Part shown: positions 41,675 through 52,552 of the stretch, one piece after another
How the letters are laid out: every line of letters starts with the position of its first letter
Numbering within the stretch: position 1 is the stretch's first letter
NCBI RefSeq assembly: GCF_000300995.1
Contig: NZ_AMRJ01000001.1
Span: 1 to 64,000, forward strand
DNA length: 64,000 bases
From: Alcanivorax hongdengensis A-11-3
Lineage (GTDB): Bacteria > Pseudomonadota > Gammaproteobacteria > Pseudomonadales > Alcanivoracaceae
Direction: 5' to 3'
Program-made: the position numbers and the translations under genes
The notes under the pieces: generated by a model
Told to the model about the DNA's origin: nothing
The model's input: only the letters and a program-made list of their open reading frames with translations
The model's database searches: none

Positions 41675-42583
41675 TCAGCCCGCCGGGGCAGCTTCCGGGT
41701 CCTCGCCCACCAGGGTTTCAAAGCGTGGCAGGGCATGCAGCGGGCGGAACATTTCCTCGCTGCGGGCATGGCTGCGCAGGGAATCGGACACCTGGATGGC
41801 CTGTTCCAGATCGCGCAGGGCGTACTCGATTTCGCCCAGCCCGGCCCAGGCACAGGCCCGCTGGTAGAGTGCGTGGGAGTTGTCCTCTTCCACTTCCAGT
41901 ACCCGGTCACAAAGACTCAGGGCCCAGCGCTGCTCACCCAGTTCCAGCGCCGCATCCGCTTTCCAGGCCAGCGCTTCCGGGTCGTCCGGGCGCAGTTCCA
42001 GAATCCGGTCATAAAGCTCGATCTTGGCCTGGGCACTGGGCTCCTTGGTGGCCTTGAGCCACAGGCTGTGGATCTCGTTGGTGCGCTCGATCTCTTCCTG
42101 GTTTTCGGCAATGGTGCGTGACTTCTTGCGCAGCTCGCGCTCCAGATCCGCCAGGCGCGACTCGTACTCACTGGTCAGTCGCGACATTTCCTTTTCCGCG
42201 TAGATACGGATGTTGTCTTTCAGGTCACGGATGGTGGACCAGCCCAGCAAGGCCAGAATGGAAGCAGCACCGGCAATCAGATAGAAGAAGTAGGTCACCG
42301 TGTTGGTGGCATAGCCCATGGCCTTGTCGGCCACGTCCAGCTCCCGGTCGGTGACCATCTTGGTCATCTCGTTGCGGTAGTCGTTCATGTCCTGACGCAG
42401 GGTACGCAGCTCACCCAGTATCCAGTTCTCGCGAAACTGGGAAATCACCGGGCCGCGCTCGATCTCGCTTTGTGCCTCGGGGCGAGGCTCCGCCGCTGCC
42501 GTTTGTTGCGTCTCGGCCCAGACATTACCGGCCAGAATCAACCACGCGCCCAACAGGCCCATACGCAGGATGTGTCTGCTCAA
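41675..42583 (-). CDS. Membrane-anchored coiled-coil TPR protein
   Basis: About 302 aa. A signal-like segment (MGLLGAWLILAGNVWA) and a second hydrophobic helix (TYFFYLIAGAASILALLGW, about residues 100-118) frame a short periplasmic stretch. A charged coiled coil follows (EKEMSRLTSEYESRLADLERELRKKSRT), then two or three TPRs (IELYDRILELRPDDPEALAWKADAALELGE). I chose TTG 42583, which has GAGGG upstream; ATG 42604 and ATG 42562 are alternatives. It is divergent from the TRAP binding-protein gene. Role unknown; TPR and coiled coil suggest a scaffold at the inner membrane. Confidence 0.65.
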   Translation of the reverse strand: MSRHILRMGLLGAWLILAGNVWAETQQTAAAEPRPEAQSEIERGPVISQFRENWILGELRTLRQDMNDYRNEMTKMVTDRELDVADKAMGYATNTVTYFFYLIAGAASILALLGWSTIRDLKDNIRIYAEKEMSRLTSEYESRLADLERELRKKSRTIAENQEEIERTNEIHSLWLKATKEPSAQAKIELYDRILELRPDDPEALAWKADAALELGEQRWALSLCDRVLEVEEDNSHALYQRACAWAGLGEIEYALRDLEQAIQVSDSLRSHARSEEMFRPLHALPRFETLVGEDPEAAPAG

Positions 42584-42775
42584 TGCACTGCCCTCTTGTC
42601 CCATTCGCCAAGCGAAAAACCTTTTGACGGCCGGCACACCCTGCTGGCCTGCCCGCCGCGCACCTATGGTCGCATCAAGGCCGCCGGGGTGCCAGCCTTG
42701 CGGGCCGCTGCCTTGACAGGCCCGGCACGATGCAATGTAGTGAAACGCAACCACAAGCAACATCGAGAGAAAGGC

Positions 42776-43798
42776 ATGCGATTTCTACGACTTCTGAGCA
42801 CCGCCGCCTTCGGCGTCCTTGCCCTGACCGCCACCGCCAACGCCGACACCTGGCGCTTCGGTCTGGAGGAAATCGAAGGCAGCGTGCAGTACAGCTACGC
42901 CGAACGCTTCAAGGAGCTGGTGGAGAAAAAAAGCGACGGCGACATTAGCGTGCAACTGCTGCCCTATGGCAAATGGGGCTCCACTTATTCCGCCCTGTAT
43001 GACGCCATCCAGGGCGGCGCCATCCAGCTGGGCTTCGGCTCCGGCGCCCTGGGCGGCACCGTGCCGGAAAGCCAGCTGCTCAACCTCAACTACATCATGC
43101 CCAGTGATCAGTGGGTCACCGCCCGGGGGCTCAACAGCGACACCTTTCTGAAGAGTCAGGCCTGGCAGCAATCGTTCCGGGCCCGTTCGCTAGTGCCACT
43201 GGCGGAATTGCCGGAGGGATATCAGGTATGGACCGCCAACAAGCCGATCCACACGCCGGCGGATATCGAAAACCTGCACATTCGCGTGATGGACAACAGC
43301 CTGCTGCGCGCCACCTACAAGGCCTACGGCGCGTCCCCCACCTCCATTGCCTACGGCGAGCTCTACAGCGCCCTGCAACAGGGCCAGGCCGAGGGCAATA
43401 TCCAGCCGGTCTTCGCCCATGAGGAAATGGCGTTTTACGAGGTGCAGAAATACATGATCTTTGCCCAGCAGTCCCAGTTTGTGGCCACCATGATGGGCAA
43501 CGCCGACTGGTATGACGGTCTTTCCGACGCCCAGAAAGCCATGATTGATGAAGTGACCGCCACGCTGGTACGCGAGGGCTACGACATCCAGACCCAGTAC
43601 AACAAGGAACGGCTGGCAACCATCAAGAACAAGAGTGACATCAAGATCATCGAGCTTACCGACAAGCAGCAGGCCCAGTTCCGCAAGATGGCCAAACCGG
43701 TACGCAAGACCTACGTGAAGGAAGTGGGTCCGCGAGGCCAGCAGTCTCTCAACGCCCTGCTGAAAGCCTTCAAAGAGGCGGAAAAGGCGGACAGCTGA
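42776..43798 (+). CDS. TRAP transporter substrate-binding protein (DctP family)
   Basis: 340-aa periplasmic DctP-type binding protein with a signal peptide (cleavage after ANA). The ligand-binding Arg motif is visible in LHIRVMDNSLLRATYKAYGA. Its N-terminus (FGLEEIEGSVQYSYAERFKELVEKKSDG) resembles that of the ectoine-binding protein TeaA of Halomonas, though the later TeaA ENP segment is replaced by IQP. With the ectoine operon 2.3 kb away, an osmolyte or organic acid is plausible as ligand. The gene converges on the QM subunit genes rather than leading them. Confidence 0.85.
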   Translation: MRFLRLLSTAAFGVLALTATANADTWRFGLEEIEGSVQYSYAERFKELVEKKSDGDISVQLLPYGKWGSTYSALYDAIQGGAIQLGFGSGALGGTVPESQLLNLNYIMPSDQWVTARGLNSDTFLKSQAWQQSFRARSLVPLAELPEGYQVWTANKPIHTPADIENLHIRVMDNSLLRATYKAYGASPTSIAYGELYSALQQGQAEGNIQPVFAHEEMAFYEVQKYMIFAQQSQFVATMMGNADWYDGLSDAQKAMIDEVTATLVREGYDIQTQYNKERLATIKNKSDIKIIELTDKQQAQFRKMAKPVRKTYVKEVGPRGQQSLNALLKAFKEAEKADS

Positions 43799-43819
43799 TA
43801 ACCCGGCAACCGTCGCCAT

Positions 43820-43851
43820 AAAAAAGCCCGGCTCCGGCCGGGCTTTTTTTG
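43820..43851. terminator. Bidirectional terminator, TRAP P / TRAP M
   Basis: AAAAAGCCCGG-CTCC-GGCCGGGCTTTTTTT hairpin between the converging binding-protein and large-permease genes. It can end both transcripts. Confidence 0.92.
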
Positions 43852-43853
43852 TG

Positions 43854-45134
43854 CTAGCCGCCCAGGGAAGGCAACCACAGCGACAGCTGCGGGAACAGGA
43901 TCAGCACGAAGGTGGCAATCAGCAACATGAAAATAAAGGGCGGCGTACCGCGAATCACATCCAGGTATGGGCGCCGGAACACCGCAATGGCAGTGAAAAT
44001 GTCACAGCCGAACGGCGGTGTGGCGGAACCGATGGCGGCCTGCAGGGTGACAATCACCCCGACATGGACCGGATCCAGATTGGCCGAGGCAATCAGCGGC
44101 TTGAAGATCGGCACCAGGATCAGGATCACCACAATCGGGTCCACAAACATGCAGCCGACGAAGAAGGCCACCGCAATCAGCGACAACGCCGCCACCTGAT
44201 TGGTGCCAATGGCCTCGATAGCCGGCCCCAACAATTTCTCGGGAATATTGGCCGTACCCAGCGTATGCGAGAACGCCGCTCCCACGGCCACCAGAATAAA
44301 GACCACGGCGGTGATCATGCCTGACGACAGTGCCAGCGGCCCGAGATCGCGGATACTGACCTTGCGGAAGATCACCACCTCCAGCAGCAGGGCATAGGCC
44401 ACGGCTACCGCCGAAGCCTCCACGGCACTAAACCAGCCACCGTAGATGCCCCCCACCACCAGAATGGGAAAGCCCATGGGCAGAATGGCCCGGCGCAGGG
44501 CCGTAAAGCGCTCCGCCCAGGAGGCGCGTTCCTCCGGCTCGATGCCCTTGATGCGCGCGCCAATCCAGCAGTAAACGGAAAACATCAGCAACACCAGCAA
44601 CCCGGGCAGGATACCGGCCAGAAACAGGTCGCCGATGGAGGTTTTCATCACCACACCATAGACAATGAAACCGATACTGGGCGGAATCAGCAGGGCAATA
44701 TCACTGGCATTGATGATCAGCGCCAGGGCAAAGCTGTCCGGGTAGCCCTTGGCCAGCAGTCGTGGACGCATGGGACCGCCCATGGCCACCACCGTCGCCT
44801 GGGTGGAACCGGACACCGCCCCGAACACCGCACAGGCCGCCGCCGTGGTAATTGGCAGGCCACCGCGCAGGTGACGGCTGAAGGCGTCCACCAGATCCAG
44901 CAGCCGGTTGGCGGTATGGCCCTTGGTGAGGATATCCGCAGCGAAGATGAACATGGGCACCGCCGCCAGCACCCAGCTGCCCACCCCGGTGACCATCCAG
45001 GTCACCGCCTGATCCGGCCCGAAGAAGGTCATGTCGGTAAACATCATGAACAAAGTGCCCACGGCCAGCGGCACCATCATGGGGTAGCCCATGAACAGCA
45101 GCACCAGCATGATCACGCCCAGCAGAATCAACAT
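43854..45134 (-). CDS. TRAP transporter large permease subunit (DctM family)
   Basis: 426-aa polytopic membrane protein of the DctM family with about 12 helices. Hallmarks are GYPMMVPLAVGT, MVTGVGSWVLAAVPMFIFAADIL, FGAVSGSTQATVVAMG and IALLIPPSIGFIVYGVV. It forms the Na+-driven channel with the small subunit. ATG 45134 lies 37 bases after the DctQ stop. The last residues abut the shared terminator. Confidence 0.93.
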   Translation of the reverse strand: MLILLGVIMLVLLFMGYPMMVPLAVGTLFMMFTDMTFFGPDQAVTWMVTGVGSWVLAAVPMFIFAADILTKGHTANRLLDLVDAFSRHLRGGLPITTAAACAVFGAVSGSTQATVVAMGGPMRPRLLAKGYPDSFALALIINASDIALLIPPSIGFIVYGVVMKTSIGDLFLAGILPGLLVLLMFSVYCWIGARIKGIEPEERASWAERFTALRRAILPMGFPILVVGGIYGGWFSAVEASAVAVAYALLLEVVIFRKVSIRDLGPLALSSGMITAVVFILVAVGAAFSHTLGTANIPEKLLGPAIEAIGTNQVAALSLIAVAFFVGCMFVDPIVVILILVPIFKPLIASANLDPVHVGVIVTLQAAIGSATPPFGCDIFTAIAVFRRPYLDVIRGTPPFIFMLLIATFVLILFPQLSLWLPSLGG

Positions 45135-45171
45135 GATCCGCCCCCCTGTTTCACAGCATGGCCACTGACGC

Positions 45172-45753
45172 TCATTGGCGGCCCTCCCCGTCCTCGGACA
45201 CACCCGCCTCGGCGGGCACCTGCGCATAGTTCTCCTCTTCACTGAAAGAGCGCCAGACGCCCGGCGACAGAGCATTGCGTGCCAGTGTCAGCAGATACTG
45301 GGCGCCGGCCAGGGTAAAGCCGATGGGCAGAGCCAGATACACCGTCCACATGGGCACCTGCAGGGAGGCGCTGACGCGGCCACGGTCGTGGATATCGATC
45401 ACGTACTGGGCGGACTTCCAGGCGAAATACAGCATCAATGCCGCCGTGCCAGCGCAGATGATCATTTGCAACGCCTTGCGCGCCGGGCCATTGAGCTGCT
45501 CGTAAAAGGCGGACATCCGAATGTGGCGCGCGTGTCGGGCCGCATAACCAAGCCCGACAAAGGTCAGCACCACGATCAGCATCTTGGTCACTTCATAGGT
45601 GCCGGGAATCCCCGCCTCGAACAGGGTCTGGCCAACCACATGGCCACTCATCAGCAGGGCCATGACCAGAATGCAGCCACCGATGATGACGCGCTCGACC
45701 ACACCGAGCACACGATCGAGCAGGGAGAGTGCGGTAAGAAAGGAATCAATCAT
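45172..45753 (-). CDS. TRAP transporter small permease subunit (DctQ family)
   Basis: 193-aa membrane protein with four helices (IIGGCILVMALLMSGHVVGQTL, TKMLIVVLTFVGLGYAARHARH, LQMIICAGTAALMLYFAW, TVYLALPIGFTLAGAQYLL). The ARHARHIRM motif between helices is typical of DctQ. I prefer ATG 45753 (9 bases after GCGGAA) over ATG 45762. It leads the QM operon on the minus strand, facing away from ectR across a 384-base gap that holds the ectR promoter. Confidence 0.9.
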   Translation of the reverse strand: MIDSFLTALSLLDRVLGVVERVIIGGCILVMALLMSGHVVGQTLFEAGIPGTYEVTKMLIVVLTFVGLGYAARHARHIRMSAFYEQLNGPARKALQMIICAGTAALMLYFAWKSAQYVIDIHDRGRVSASLQVPMWTVYLALPIGFTLAGAQYLLTLARNALSPGVWRSFSEEENYAQVPAEAGVSEDGEGRQ

Positions 45754-45978
45754 GATCGACATTTCCGCAGTAAAAAGTGAACAGAAAGGTCATCGGGAAG
45801 ACAAACCGGTATCACACGCAGGCATGGCGATATCCACCTCCCGAGCCGTGCCGCCGGGGTCATCAGACCTGTACCCCGGGCCAGGGAATTGCCCTGAAAA
45901 AGCCCGGAAATCGGCACCGTCAGGGTGCATCGGCGTGTCAGGAACAGCGCCACGCACCACCGCTCGCCGGCATTTATT

Positions 45979-46007
45979 TTGACATCTAAATGTTTTACCT
46001 CTAAGAT
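45979..46007 (+). promoter_or_regulatory. Sigma-70 promoter for ectR-ectABC
   Basis: TTGACA at 45979-45984, a 17-base spacer, and TAAGAT at 46002-46007: a near-consensus sigma-70 promoter 130 bases before the ectR start. Two copies of TCTAAATKTT (about 45985-45994 and 46077-46085) lie over and after it and could be operator half-sites. The remainder of the 45754-46137 gap shows nothing else I can support. Confidence 0.7.
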
Positions 46008-46137
46008 AGCCTACCAGTTATCGCAAGGGAATTCTTGCCATTGCCCTGAATTCACGGGAGAAACGGACCTTAGATTTCTAAATTTGACGATGTCTCATCA
46101 CGGTCACATCACTTTGTTATCTAGAGAATTGACGGCA

Positions 46138-46674
46138 ATGGCCAGACACGAAGACGTGCTGATTGCATTACGACAGATTATTCGCGCCACCGACCTCTAC
46201 TCACGGAAACTGAGCAAGGTCGCCGGCCTCACCTCACCGCAACTGCTGATTTTGCAGGCCATTGCGGCGCACGGTGAAATGACCATGGGCGACCTGGCCA
46301 ACGAGGTAACACTCAGCCAGGCCACCGTGACCACGATTCTTGATCGCCTGGAAAAGCGTGGCCTGCTGGGGCGCAAGCGCGGCGAATCCGACAAGCGTCG
46401 GGTTTATGCCCACCTGACCCAGGCCGGCATGGACATCATCGAAAAGGCTCCCACGCCTTTGCAGGATGAGTTCATTGCCCGCTTTGACCGGCTGGAAGAA
46501 TGGGAGCAGTCCCTGATTCTCAGCTCCCTGCAGCGGGTCGCGGCGATGATGAACGCCGGCGATATTGACGCGTCTCCGGTGCTGGATCTGGGCGCCATAG
46601 ATCGGGCTCAGCCCACTGTGGACCTGAACCAGCATCGGGAGCATACCCCCTTATCCAAAACCGACCAGAAGTGA
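46138..46674 (+). CDS. ectR: MarR-type regulator of ectoine synthesis (EctR)
   Basis: 178-aa MarR-family repressor. HEDVLIALRQIIRATDLYSRKLSKVAGLTSPQLLIL matches EctR of halotolerant methylotrophs from memory, and the winged helix is MGDLANEVTLSQATVTTILDRLEKRGLLGRKRGESDKRRVYAHLT. ATG 46138 is preferred because it matches the family N-terminus; ATG 46090 is in frame upstream. The stop lies 4 bases before ectA, so regulator and enzymes share a transcript. It should repress the operon at low salt; the operator was not proven here. Confidence 0.88.
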   Translation: MARHEDVLIALRQIIRATDLYSRKLSKVAGLTSPQLLILQAIAAHGEMTMGDLANEVTLSQATVTTILDRLEKRGLLGRKRGESDKRRVYAHLTQAGMDIIEKAPTPLQDEFIARFDRLEEWEQSLILSSLQRVAAMMNAGDIDASPVLDLGAIDRAQPTVDLNQHREHTPLSKTDQK

Positions 46675-46678
46675 CCAC

Positions 46679-47212
46679 ATGCTTGCAGAAGACAAGGGTT
46701 CATCCACCGAGAAAAAGGATGACATTACTTTCCGCAAACCGGAGAGCCAGGACGGCAGCCGGGTGCATAAACTGATCAGCGAATGCAAACCGCTGGATGA
46801 GAATTCGGTTTACTGCAATCTGCTGCAGTGCACGCATTTCGCCGACACCAGCGTGGCCGCCGAGATGGACGGCGATCTGGTCGGCTTTATCTCCGGCTAC
46901 ATTCCGCCCAAACAGCAGAATGTCCTGTTTGTGTGGCAGGTGGCGGTACACGAGAAGGCCCGTGGCAAGGGCCTGGCCAAGCGCATGCTGGCCGAACTGA
47001 TCGAGCGCGAAGAGAGCGCCGACGTCCAGTTCATCGAAACCACCATCACGCCGGATAACGAAGCCTCCTGGGGCATGTTCCGCAGCTTCGCCTACCAGCG
47101 CAGCTTCCCCACGGAAGAATTCATCCTGTTCGATTCGCGCATTCATTTTGCCGGCGAACACAACGACGAATACCTGCTGCGTATCGGCCCGTTCAACCGC
47201 GACGACGCCTGA
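46679..47212 (+). CDS. ectA: L-2,4-diaminobutyrate acetyltransferase
   Basis: 177-aa GNAT enzyme making N-gamma-acetyl-diaminobutyrate from diaminobutyrate and acetyl-CoA, the second ectoine step. FRKPESQDGSRVHKLISECKPLDENSVYCNLLQCTHFADTS and WQVAVHEKARGKGLAKRML (acetyl-CoA loop) are diagnostic. It directly follows ectR. Confidence 0.96.
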   Translation: MLAEDKGSSTEKKDDITFRKPESQDGSRVHKLISECKPLDENSVYCNLLQCTHFADTSVAAEMDGDLVGFISGYIPPKQQNVLFVWQVAVHEKARGKGLAKRMLAELIEREESADVQFIETTITPDNEASWGMFRSFAYQRSFPTEEFILFDSRIHFAGEHNDEYLLRIGPFNRDDA

Positions 47213-47235
47213 TCAACGCCCCGACACGCACCTAA

Positions 47236-48567
<1,332 letters not shown>

Positions 48568-48648
48568 TAGCCTTACCGCTCCCGCTCCCTCCTGACGGGG
48601 GAGCCGGGCGCCTTTCCCCTCCTCTCTTTTACCATTTAGGAGTTCTGG

Positions 48649-49047
48649 ATGATCGTTCGTACCCTGGCGGAAGCCGAAAAGACCGAGCGCTGCGTAAAAG
48701 CCGAAAACGGCAACTGGCAGTCCGTGCGCCTGTCCCTGAAAGAAGACAAGATGGGCCACTCGTTCAACATCACCACCATCTTCAAGGGCACCAAGACCCA
48801 CATCAAATATGCCAACCACTGGGAATCCGTGTACGTGATTTCCGGCAGCGGCAAGATCGAAACCCTGGACGATGGTAAGGTCTACGACCTGACTCCCGGC
48901 ACCATCTACCTGCTCAACGAACACGACGAGCACTACCTGTATGGTGGTGAAAACGAAGACATGGTGGTGGCTTGCGCCTTCACCCCGCCGCTGAGCGGCA
49001 AGGAAGTACACGACGAGAATGGCGTGTACCCGGCGGATCTGGATTGA
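48649..49047 (+). CDS. ectC: L-ectoine synthase
   Basis: 132-aa cupin that cyclises N-acetyl-diaminobutyrate to ectoine. MIVRTLAEAEKTERCVKAENGNWQSVRL, HSFNITTIFKGTKTHIKYANHWESVYVISG and YLLNEHDEHYLYG are typical, with the metal-binding Glu, Tyr and His of EctC. RBS TAGGAG precedes ATG. It is the last gene of the operon; no ectD hydroxylase or dedicated aspartokinase gene follows. Confidence 0.97.
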   Translation: MIVRTLAEAEKTERCVKAENGNWQSVRLSLKEDKMGHSFNITTIFKGTKTHIKYANHWESVYVISGSGKIETLDDGKVYDLTPGTIYLLNEHDEHYLYGGENEDMVVACAFTPPLSGKEVHDENGVYPADLD

Positions 49048-49063
49048 TCGATCAGCCAGAACC

Positions 49064-49094
49064 AAAAAGCGGAGCCATCGGCTCCGCTTTTTTT
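49064..49094. terminator. Bidirectional terminator after ectC
   Basis: A5-GCGGAGCC-ATC-GGCTCCGC-T7 hairpin between ectC and the converging porin gene. Confidence 0.93.
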
Positions 49095-49111
49095 ATGCCG
49101 GCGAAAAACAA

Positions 49112-50326
49112 TCAGAAATCATACTTGGCGGTGAACTGTACGCGCTTGAGATCGCCGTCCTCGCCATTGTCGATTTCCCGGTCGGCATAGATCAGCTCAC
49201 CGCCCAGGGCCAGTGGCTTGGCCACCTGCCAGATCAGATTGGCATGGGCGCTCTGGATAGTATCGTTGGTGGTGGCCGCTACGGTATCCGGGTTATCCGC
49301 CTGGCTCACTGATACAGAAAAGTTGGAGCGCCAGCGATCACTCCAGTGGTGGCGCAGGGCCAGCACGCCGCTCCACTGATCAATCAGATCAATGTCGCCA
49401 TCAGCTTCGATCTGGCCGGCGCGGAATGCATTCAGGGTGGTATAACGGCCCATGGCATTGCCATAGTTGAGCTGGAAACGCACATCGTCTCGCTCACCCA
49501 CATTCAGTTTACCGGCCAGTGCCAGCCCGTAACCGTATTCACTTTCGTCATGGGCCGTGCCGCCCACCGTATCCTGATACTTCAGCTGCCGGCCCAGCGC
49601 CGCCAGGCTGACATTGCCCCAGTCACCGGTCAGGTTATAGCGGGCCACCAGATCCGGCATGCTGTTGTCGTCGTATTCACTGGGATTGCTGTCACCGCCG
49701 TAGAGAGTGGTGGACGGGTTTTCCATGGCCAGCATCAGGGCGCCGTTGGTATAACGAATCTGCGGCTGACGTTCGAACACGGTGCCGGCCGCACCAACGA
49801 AGTCCAGGGTTTCCGGCAGCGCGCTGACATTGAAGAAGGTCGACCAAGTCTGCCCGAACAACCATTTGTCCCAGGTCAGGTAGGCATGGCGGATGCGCGG
49901 CGCGTAGCTGTTGCTGATGCGCTCGTCGCCCATGCCATTGGTCTGGAAATCAATCTCGATATGGCCGCGCACTTCCCCGGCGGATGTCTGCGTGGCGCTT
50001 TTCAGCCAGAAGCGGCTCTGCTTGGCAATCATGTTCAACTTGCCCGAACCGGAATCCGCCTGCCCGGTGGGGTCCACCGGAATGGTGGATGGCACCATGA
50101 AATCCTCGCCCACGGACGAGGTGGCCTGTTCACCATCGCTGTATTTGCTATAGATGGTATCGGCCTTGATAAAGCCGCCGAAGGTGATGTTGGTATTATT
50201 GCCCACGGTGTGGTTCTGCTGCTTTTCCAGCGCGTCCACCCGCTCTTCCAGTGTTGCCGCCATGGCATAACCACCATGGGTAAGCAAAATGGCTGCGCAA
50301 AGATATCCGGTTTTTATGACTTTCAT
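49112..50326 (-). CDS. DcaP-like trimeric outer-membrane channel
   Basis: 404-aa porin with a signal peptide (cleavage after AMA), a short N-terminal coiled coil (TLEERVDALEKQQNH) typical of DcaP-type trimers, then a 16-strand-like barrel starting FGGFIKADTIYSKYSDG and ending FTAKYDF. The stretch KQSRFWLKSAT...GHIEIDFQ and AYLTWDKWLFGQTWSTF are family features. DcaP proteins pass dicarboxylates and other small anions. The gene is divergent from acs, sharing a 175-base region with a paired inverted motif, so co-control with acetate use is possible. Confidence 0.88.
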   Translation of the reverse strand: MKVIKTGYLCAAILLTHGGYAMAATLEERVDALEKQQNHTVGNNTNITFGGFIKADTIYSKYSDGEQATSSVGEDFMVPSTIPVDPTGQADSGSGKLNMIAKQSRFWLKSATQTSAGEVRGHIEIDFQTNGMGDERISNSYAPRIRHAYLTWDKWLFGQTWSTFFNVSALPETLDFVGAAGTVFERQPQIRYTNGALMLAMENPSTTLYGGDSNPSEYDDNSMPDLVARYNLTGDWGNVSLAALGRQLKYQDTVGGTAHDESEYGYGLALAGKLNVGERDDVRFQLNYGNAMGRYTTLNAFRAGQIEADGDIDLIDQWSGVLALRHHWSDRWRSNFSVSVSQADNPDTVAATTNDTIQSAHANLIWQVAKPLALGGELIYADREIDNGEDGDLKRVQFTAKYDF

Positions 50327-50394
50327 GACCCTGCCCTCTGGTTATCAACACGAAGTGACAGTGGTCAGCTTGCAAAGCCGCGGAGCCGCTCACC

Positions 50395-50439
50395 ATTAGC
50401 CATAGGTCGAAGCCGGGGGACGCTCGACCAAGGTCTAAT
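50395..50439. promoter_or_regulatory. Palindromic site in the acs/DcaP promoter region, candidate CrbR box
   Basis: ATTAGCCATAGGTCGA (50395-50410) and TCGACCAAGGTCTAAT (50424-50439) are inverted copies, 13 of 16 bases matching, 13 bases apart. A similar copy (11 of 16) lies before the actP operon. The site is 63 bases upstream of the acs start codon. Because acs and actP are the classic CrbR targets, CrbR binding is the leading idea. Confidence 0.5.
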
Positions 50440-50501
50440 TCCGCCCCTTGCCCGCGGCTTCCACACTGACCATGTTGGAATTCATTTCAGTGAGACAGGC
50501 C

Positions 50502-52451
50502 ATGGAAACGGGCACACCTATCGCCATCAAGAAAGCCATTCAGGAGCGTTGCTGGATCGACAGCGCCGCCTATCAGACGCTCTACCGCCAGAGCATTACC
50601 GACAGTGTCGGTTTCTGGCGCAGCCAGGCGGAGCGGATTGACTGGTTCCGTGAGCCCACGCAAATACGGGATGTGAGCTTCCATCCAGACGATGTGCACA
50701 TCCACTGGTTCCAGGATGGCGAACTCAATGCCACCTACAACTGCATCGACCGCCACCTGGAAAAAAACGGTGACGGTATCGCCCTGCTCTGGGAGCCAGA
50801 CCAACCACACCAGCAACGTCGCGAGATTCGTTACCGGGAACTGCATGAACAGGTCTGCCGGCTGGCCAACACCCTGACACGTCTGGGCGTGAACAAAGGT
50901 GACCGGGTCATGCTCTATATGCCGATGATTCCGGAAGCGGTCTTTGCCATGCTGGCCTGCGCCCGTATCGGTGCCATTCATTCGGTGGTATTTGCCGGCT
51001 TCTCGCCGGATGCCCTGGCCGGCCGTATTGCCGACTGCCAGGCCCGGCTGGTGATCACCGCCGATGCCGGACGCCGAGCCGGCAAGCAGGTGCCCCTGAA
51101 AGCCAATGTGGATGCTGCCCTGGAAAAACCCGGCACCGACTGTGTCGACACCGTGCTGGTGGTGGAGCATCTGGGCGTGGCGCCGGACTGGCACAACGGT
51201 CGGGACCGGCGCTACAGCGAAGAGATGGCGGCCAGCAGTACACACTGCCCGGCGGTAGCCATGAACGCGGAAGACCCGCTATTCATTCTTTATACCTCCG
51301 GCTCCACCGGGAAACCCAAGGGCGTGCTGCACACCACCGGTGGCTATCTGGTCTATGCCGCTCTCACCCACCAGGTGGCGTTCGACTATCATCCGGGCCA
51401 GGTCTACTGGTGCACCGCCGACGTGGGCTGGATCACCGGTCACACCTATCTGGTCTACGGCCCGCTGGCCAACGGCGCCACCTGTGTGATGTTCGAAGGG
51501 GTTCCCAACTACCCGAATGATCAGCGCGTGGGCGACATCATCGACCGTTACCAGGTCAACATTCTCTACACGGCGCCCACGGCCATTCGCGCCCTGATGG
51601 CCGGCGGTGATCACTGCTGTCAGGGCAGCCACCGCGACAGCCTGCGGCTGCTGGCCACCGCCGGTGAACCAATCAACCCGGCGGCGTGGCAGTGGTTCCA
51701 TGATGTGGTCGGCAAGGGCCAGGCCGCCGTGGTGGACACCTGGTGGCAGACGGAAACCGGCGGCATCATGATCTGCCCGCTGCCCGGCGCCATCGAGGCC
51801 AAGCCCGGTGCGGCCACCCGGCCCTTCTTCGGCGTGCAACCGGCACTGCTGGATAACGAGGGGCATATCCTGACCGGCGCCGCAGAAGGCAACCTGGTGA
51901 TTGGTGACAGCTGGCCGGGCCAGGCCCGCACCCTGTGGGGCGACCATGAACGCTTCGTGCAAACCTACTTCAGCACCTTCCCGGGTTATTACTGCACCGG
52001 AGATGGTGCCCGACGGGACGCCGACGGCGACTACTGGATTACCGGGCGAGTGGACGATGTCATCAATGTGTCCGGTCACCGCATGGGCACCGCCGAGGTG
52101 GAAAGCGCCCTGGTCGCCCACCCCAAGGTCTGCGAAGCCGCGGTGGTGGGCTACCCCCATCAGCTCAAAGGCCAGGGGATCTACGTTTATGTGACGCTCA
52201 ATGCCGGCACCGACAGCAATGAGGCGCTGTGCGAGGAACTGCGCCTGTGGGTCCGCCAGGAGATCGGCCCCATTGCCACCCCGGATCTGATCCACTTCAC
52301 CGTTGACCTGCCCAAGACCCGCTCGGGCAAGATCATGCGGCGAATTTTACGCAAGGTCGCCGCCAACGAGCACGACAGCCTGGGCGACATATCCACCCTG
52401 GCCGATCCGGCGGTGGTGGCCTCCCTGGTTGAAACCCGGATGAACCGCTGA
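50502..52451 (+). CDS. acs: Acetyl-CoA synthetase
   Basis: 649-aa AMP-forming acyl-CoA ligase of Acs length. The ATP motif is [20 protein letters not shown], with [60 protein letters not shown] and the acetylated-lysine region [15 protein letters not shown] (target of Pat-type control). It activates acetate (possibly also propionate) to acetyl-CoA. ATG 50502 fits the family start, [10 protein letters not shown]. It is divergent from the DcaP porin and is followed by a terminator and crbR. Confidence 0.95.
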   Translation: METGTPIAIKKAIQERCWIDSAAYQTLYRQSITDSVGFWRSQAERIDWFREPTQIRDVSFHPDDVHIHWFQDGELNATYNCIDRHLEKNGDGIALLWEPDQPHQQRREIRYRELHEQVCRLANTLTRLGVNKGDRVMLYMPMIPEAVFAMLACARIGAIHSVVFAGFSPDALAGRIADCQARLVITADAGRRAGKQVPLKANVDAALEKPGTDCVDTVLVVEHLGVAPDWHNGRDRRYSEEMAASSTHCPAVAMNAEDPLFILYTSGSTGKPKGVLHTTGGYLVYAALTHQVAFDYHPGQVYWCTADVGWITGHTYLVYGPLANGATCVMFEGVPNYPNDQRVGDIIDRYQVNILYTAPTAIRALMAGGDHCCQGSHRDSLRLLATAGEPINPAAWQWFHDVVGKGQAAVVDTWWQTETGGIMICPLPGAIEAKPGAATRPFFGVQPALLDNEGHILTGAAEGNLVIGDSWPGQARTLWGDHERFVQTYFSTFPGYYCTGDGARRDADGDYWITGRVDDVINVSGHRMGTAEVESALVAHPKVCEAAVVGYPHQLKGQGIYVYVTLNAGTDSNEALCEELRLWVRQEIGPIATPDLIHFTVDLPKTRSGKIMRRILRKVAANEHDSLGDISTLADPAVVASLVETRMNR

Positions 52452-52483
52452 TGCGGCGCGAGCAGGCGCCGACTTCCCCGTGT

Positions 52484-52509
52484 GCTGCCCCGCGGGGCAG
52501 CGTTTTTTT
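52484..52509 (+). terminator. Terminator after acs
   Basis: GCTGCCCC-GC-GGGGCAGC stem followed by T7, 33 bases after the acs stop and 44 bases before crbR. It partly isolates crbR from acs read-through. Confidence 0.85.
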
Positions 52510-52552
52510 GCCCGGGGCGCACAAGCGGCCTGACAAGTGGTTAAATAGGGCC

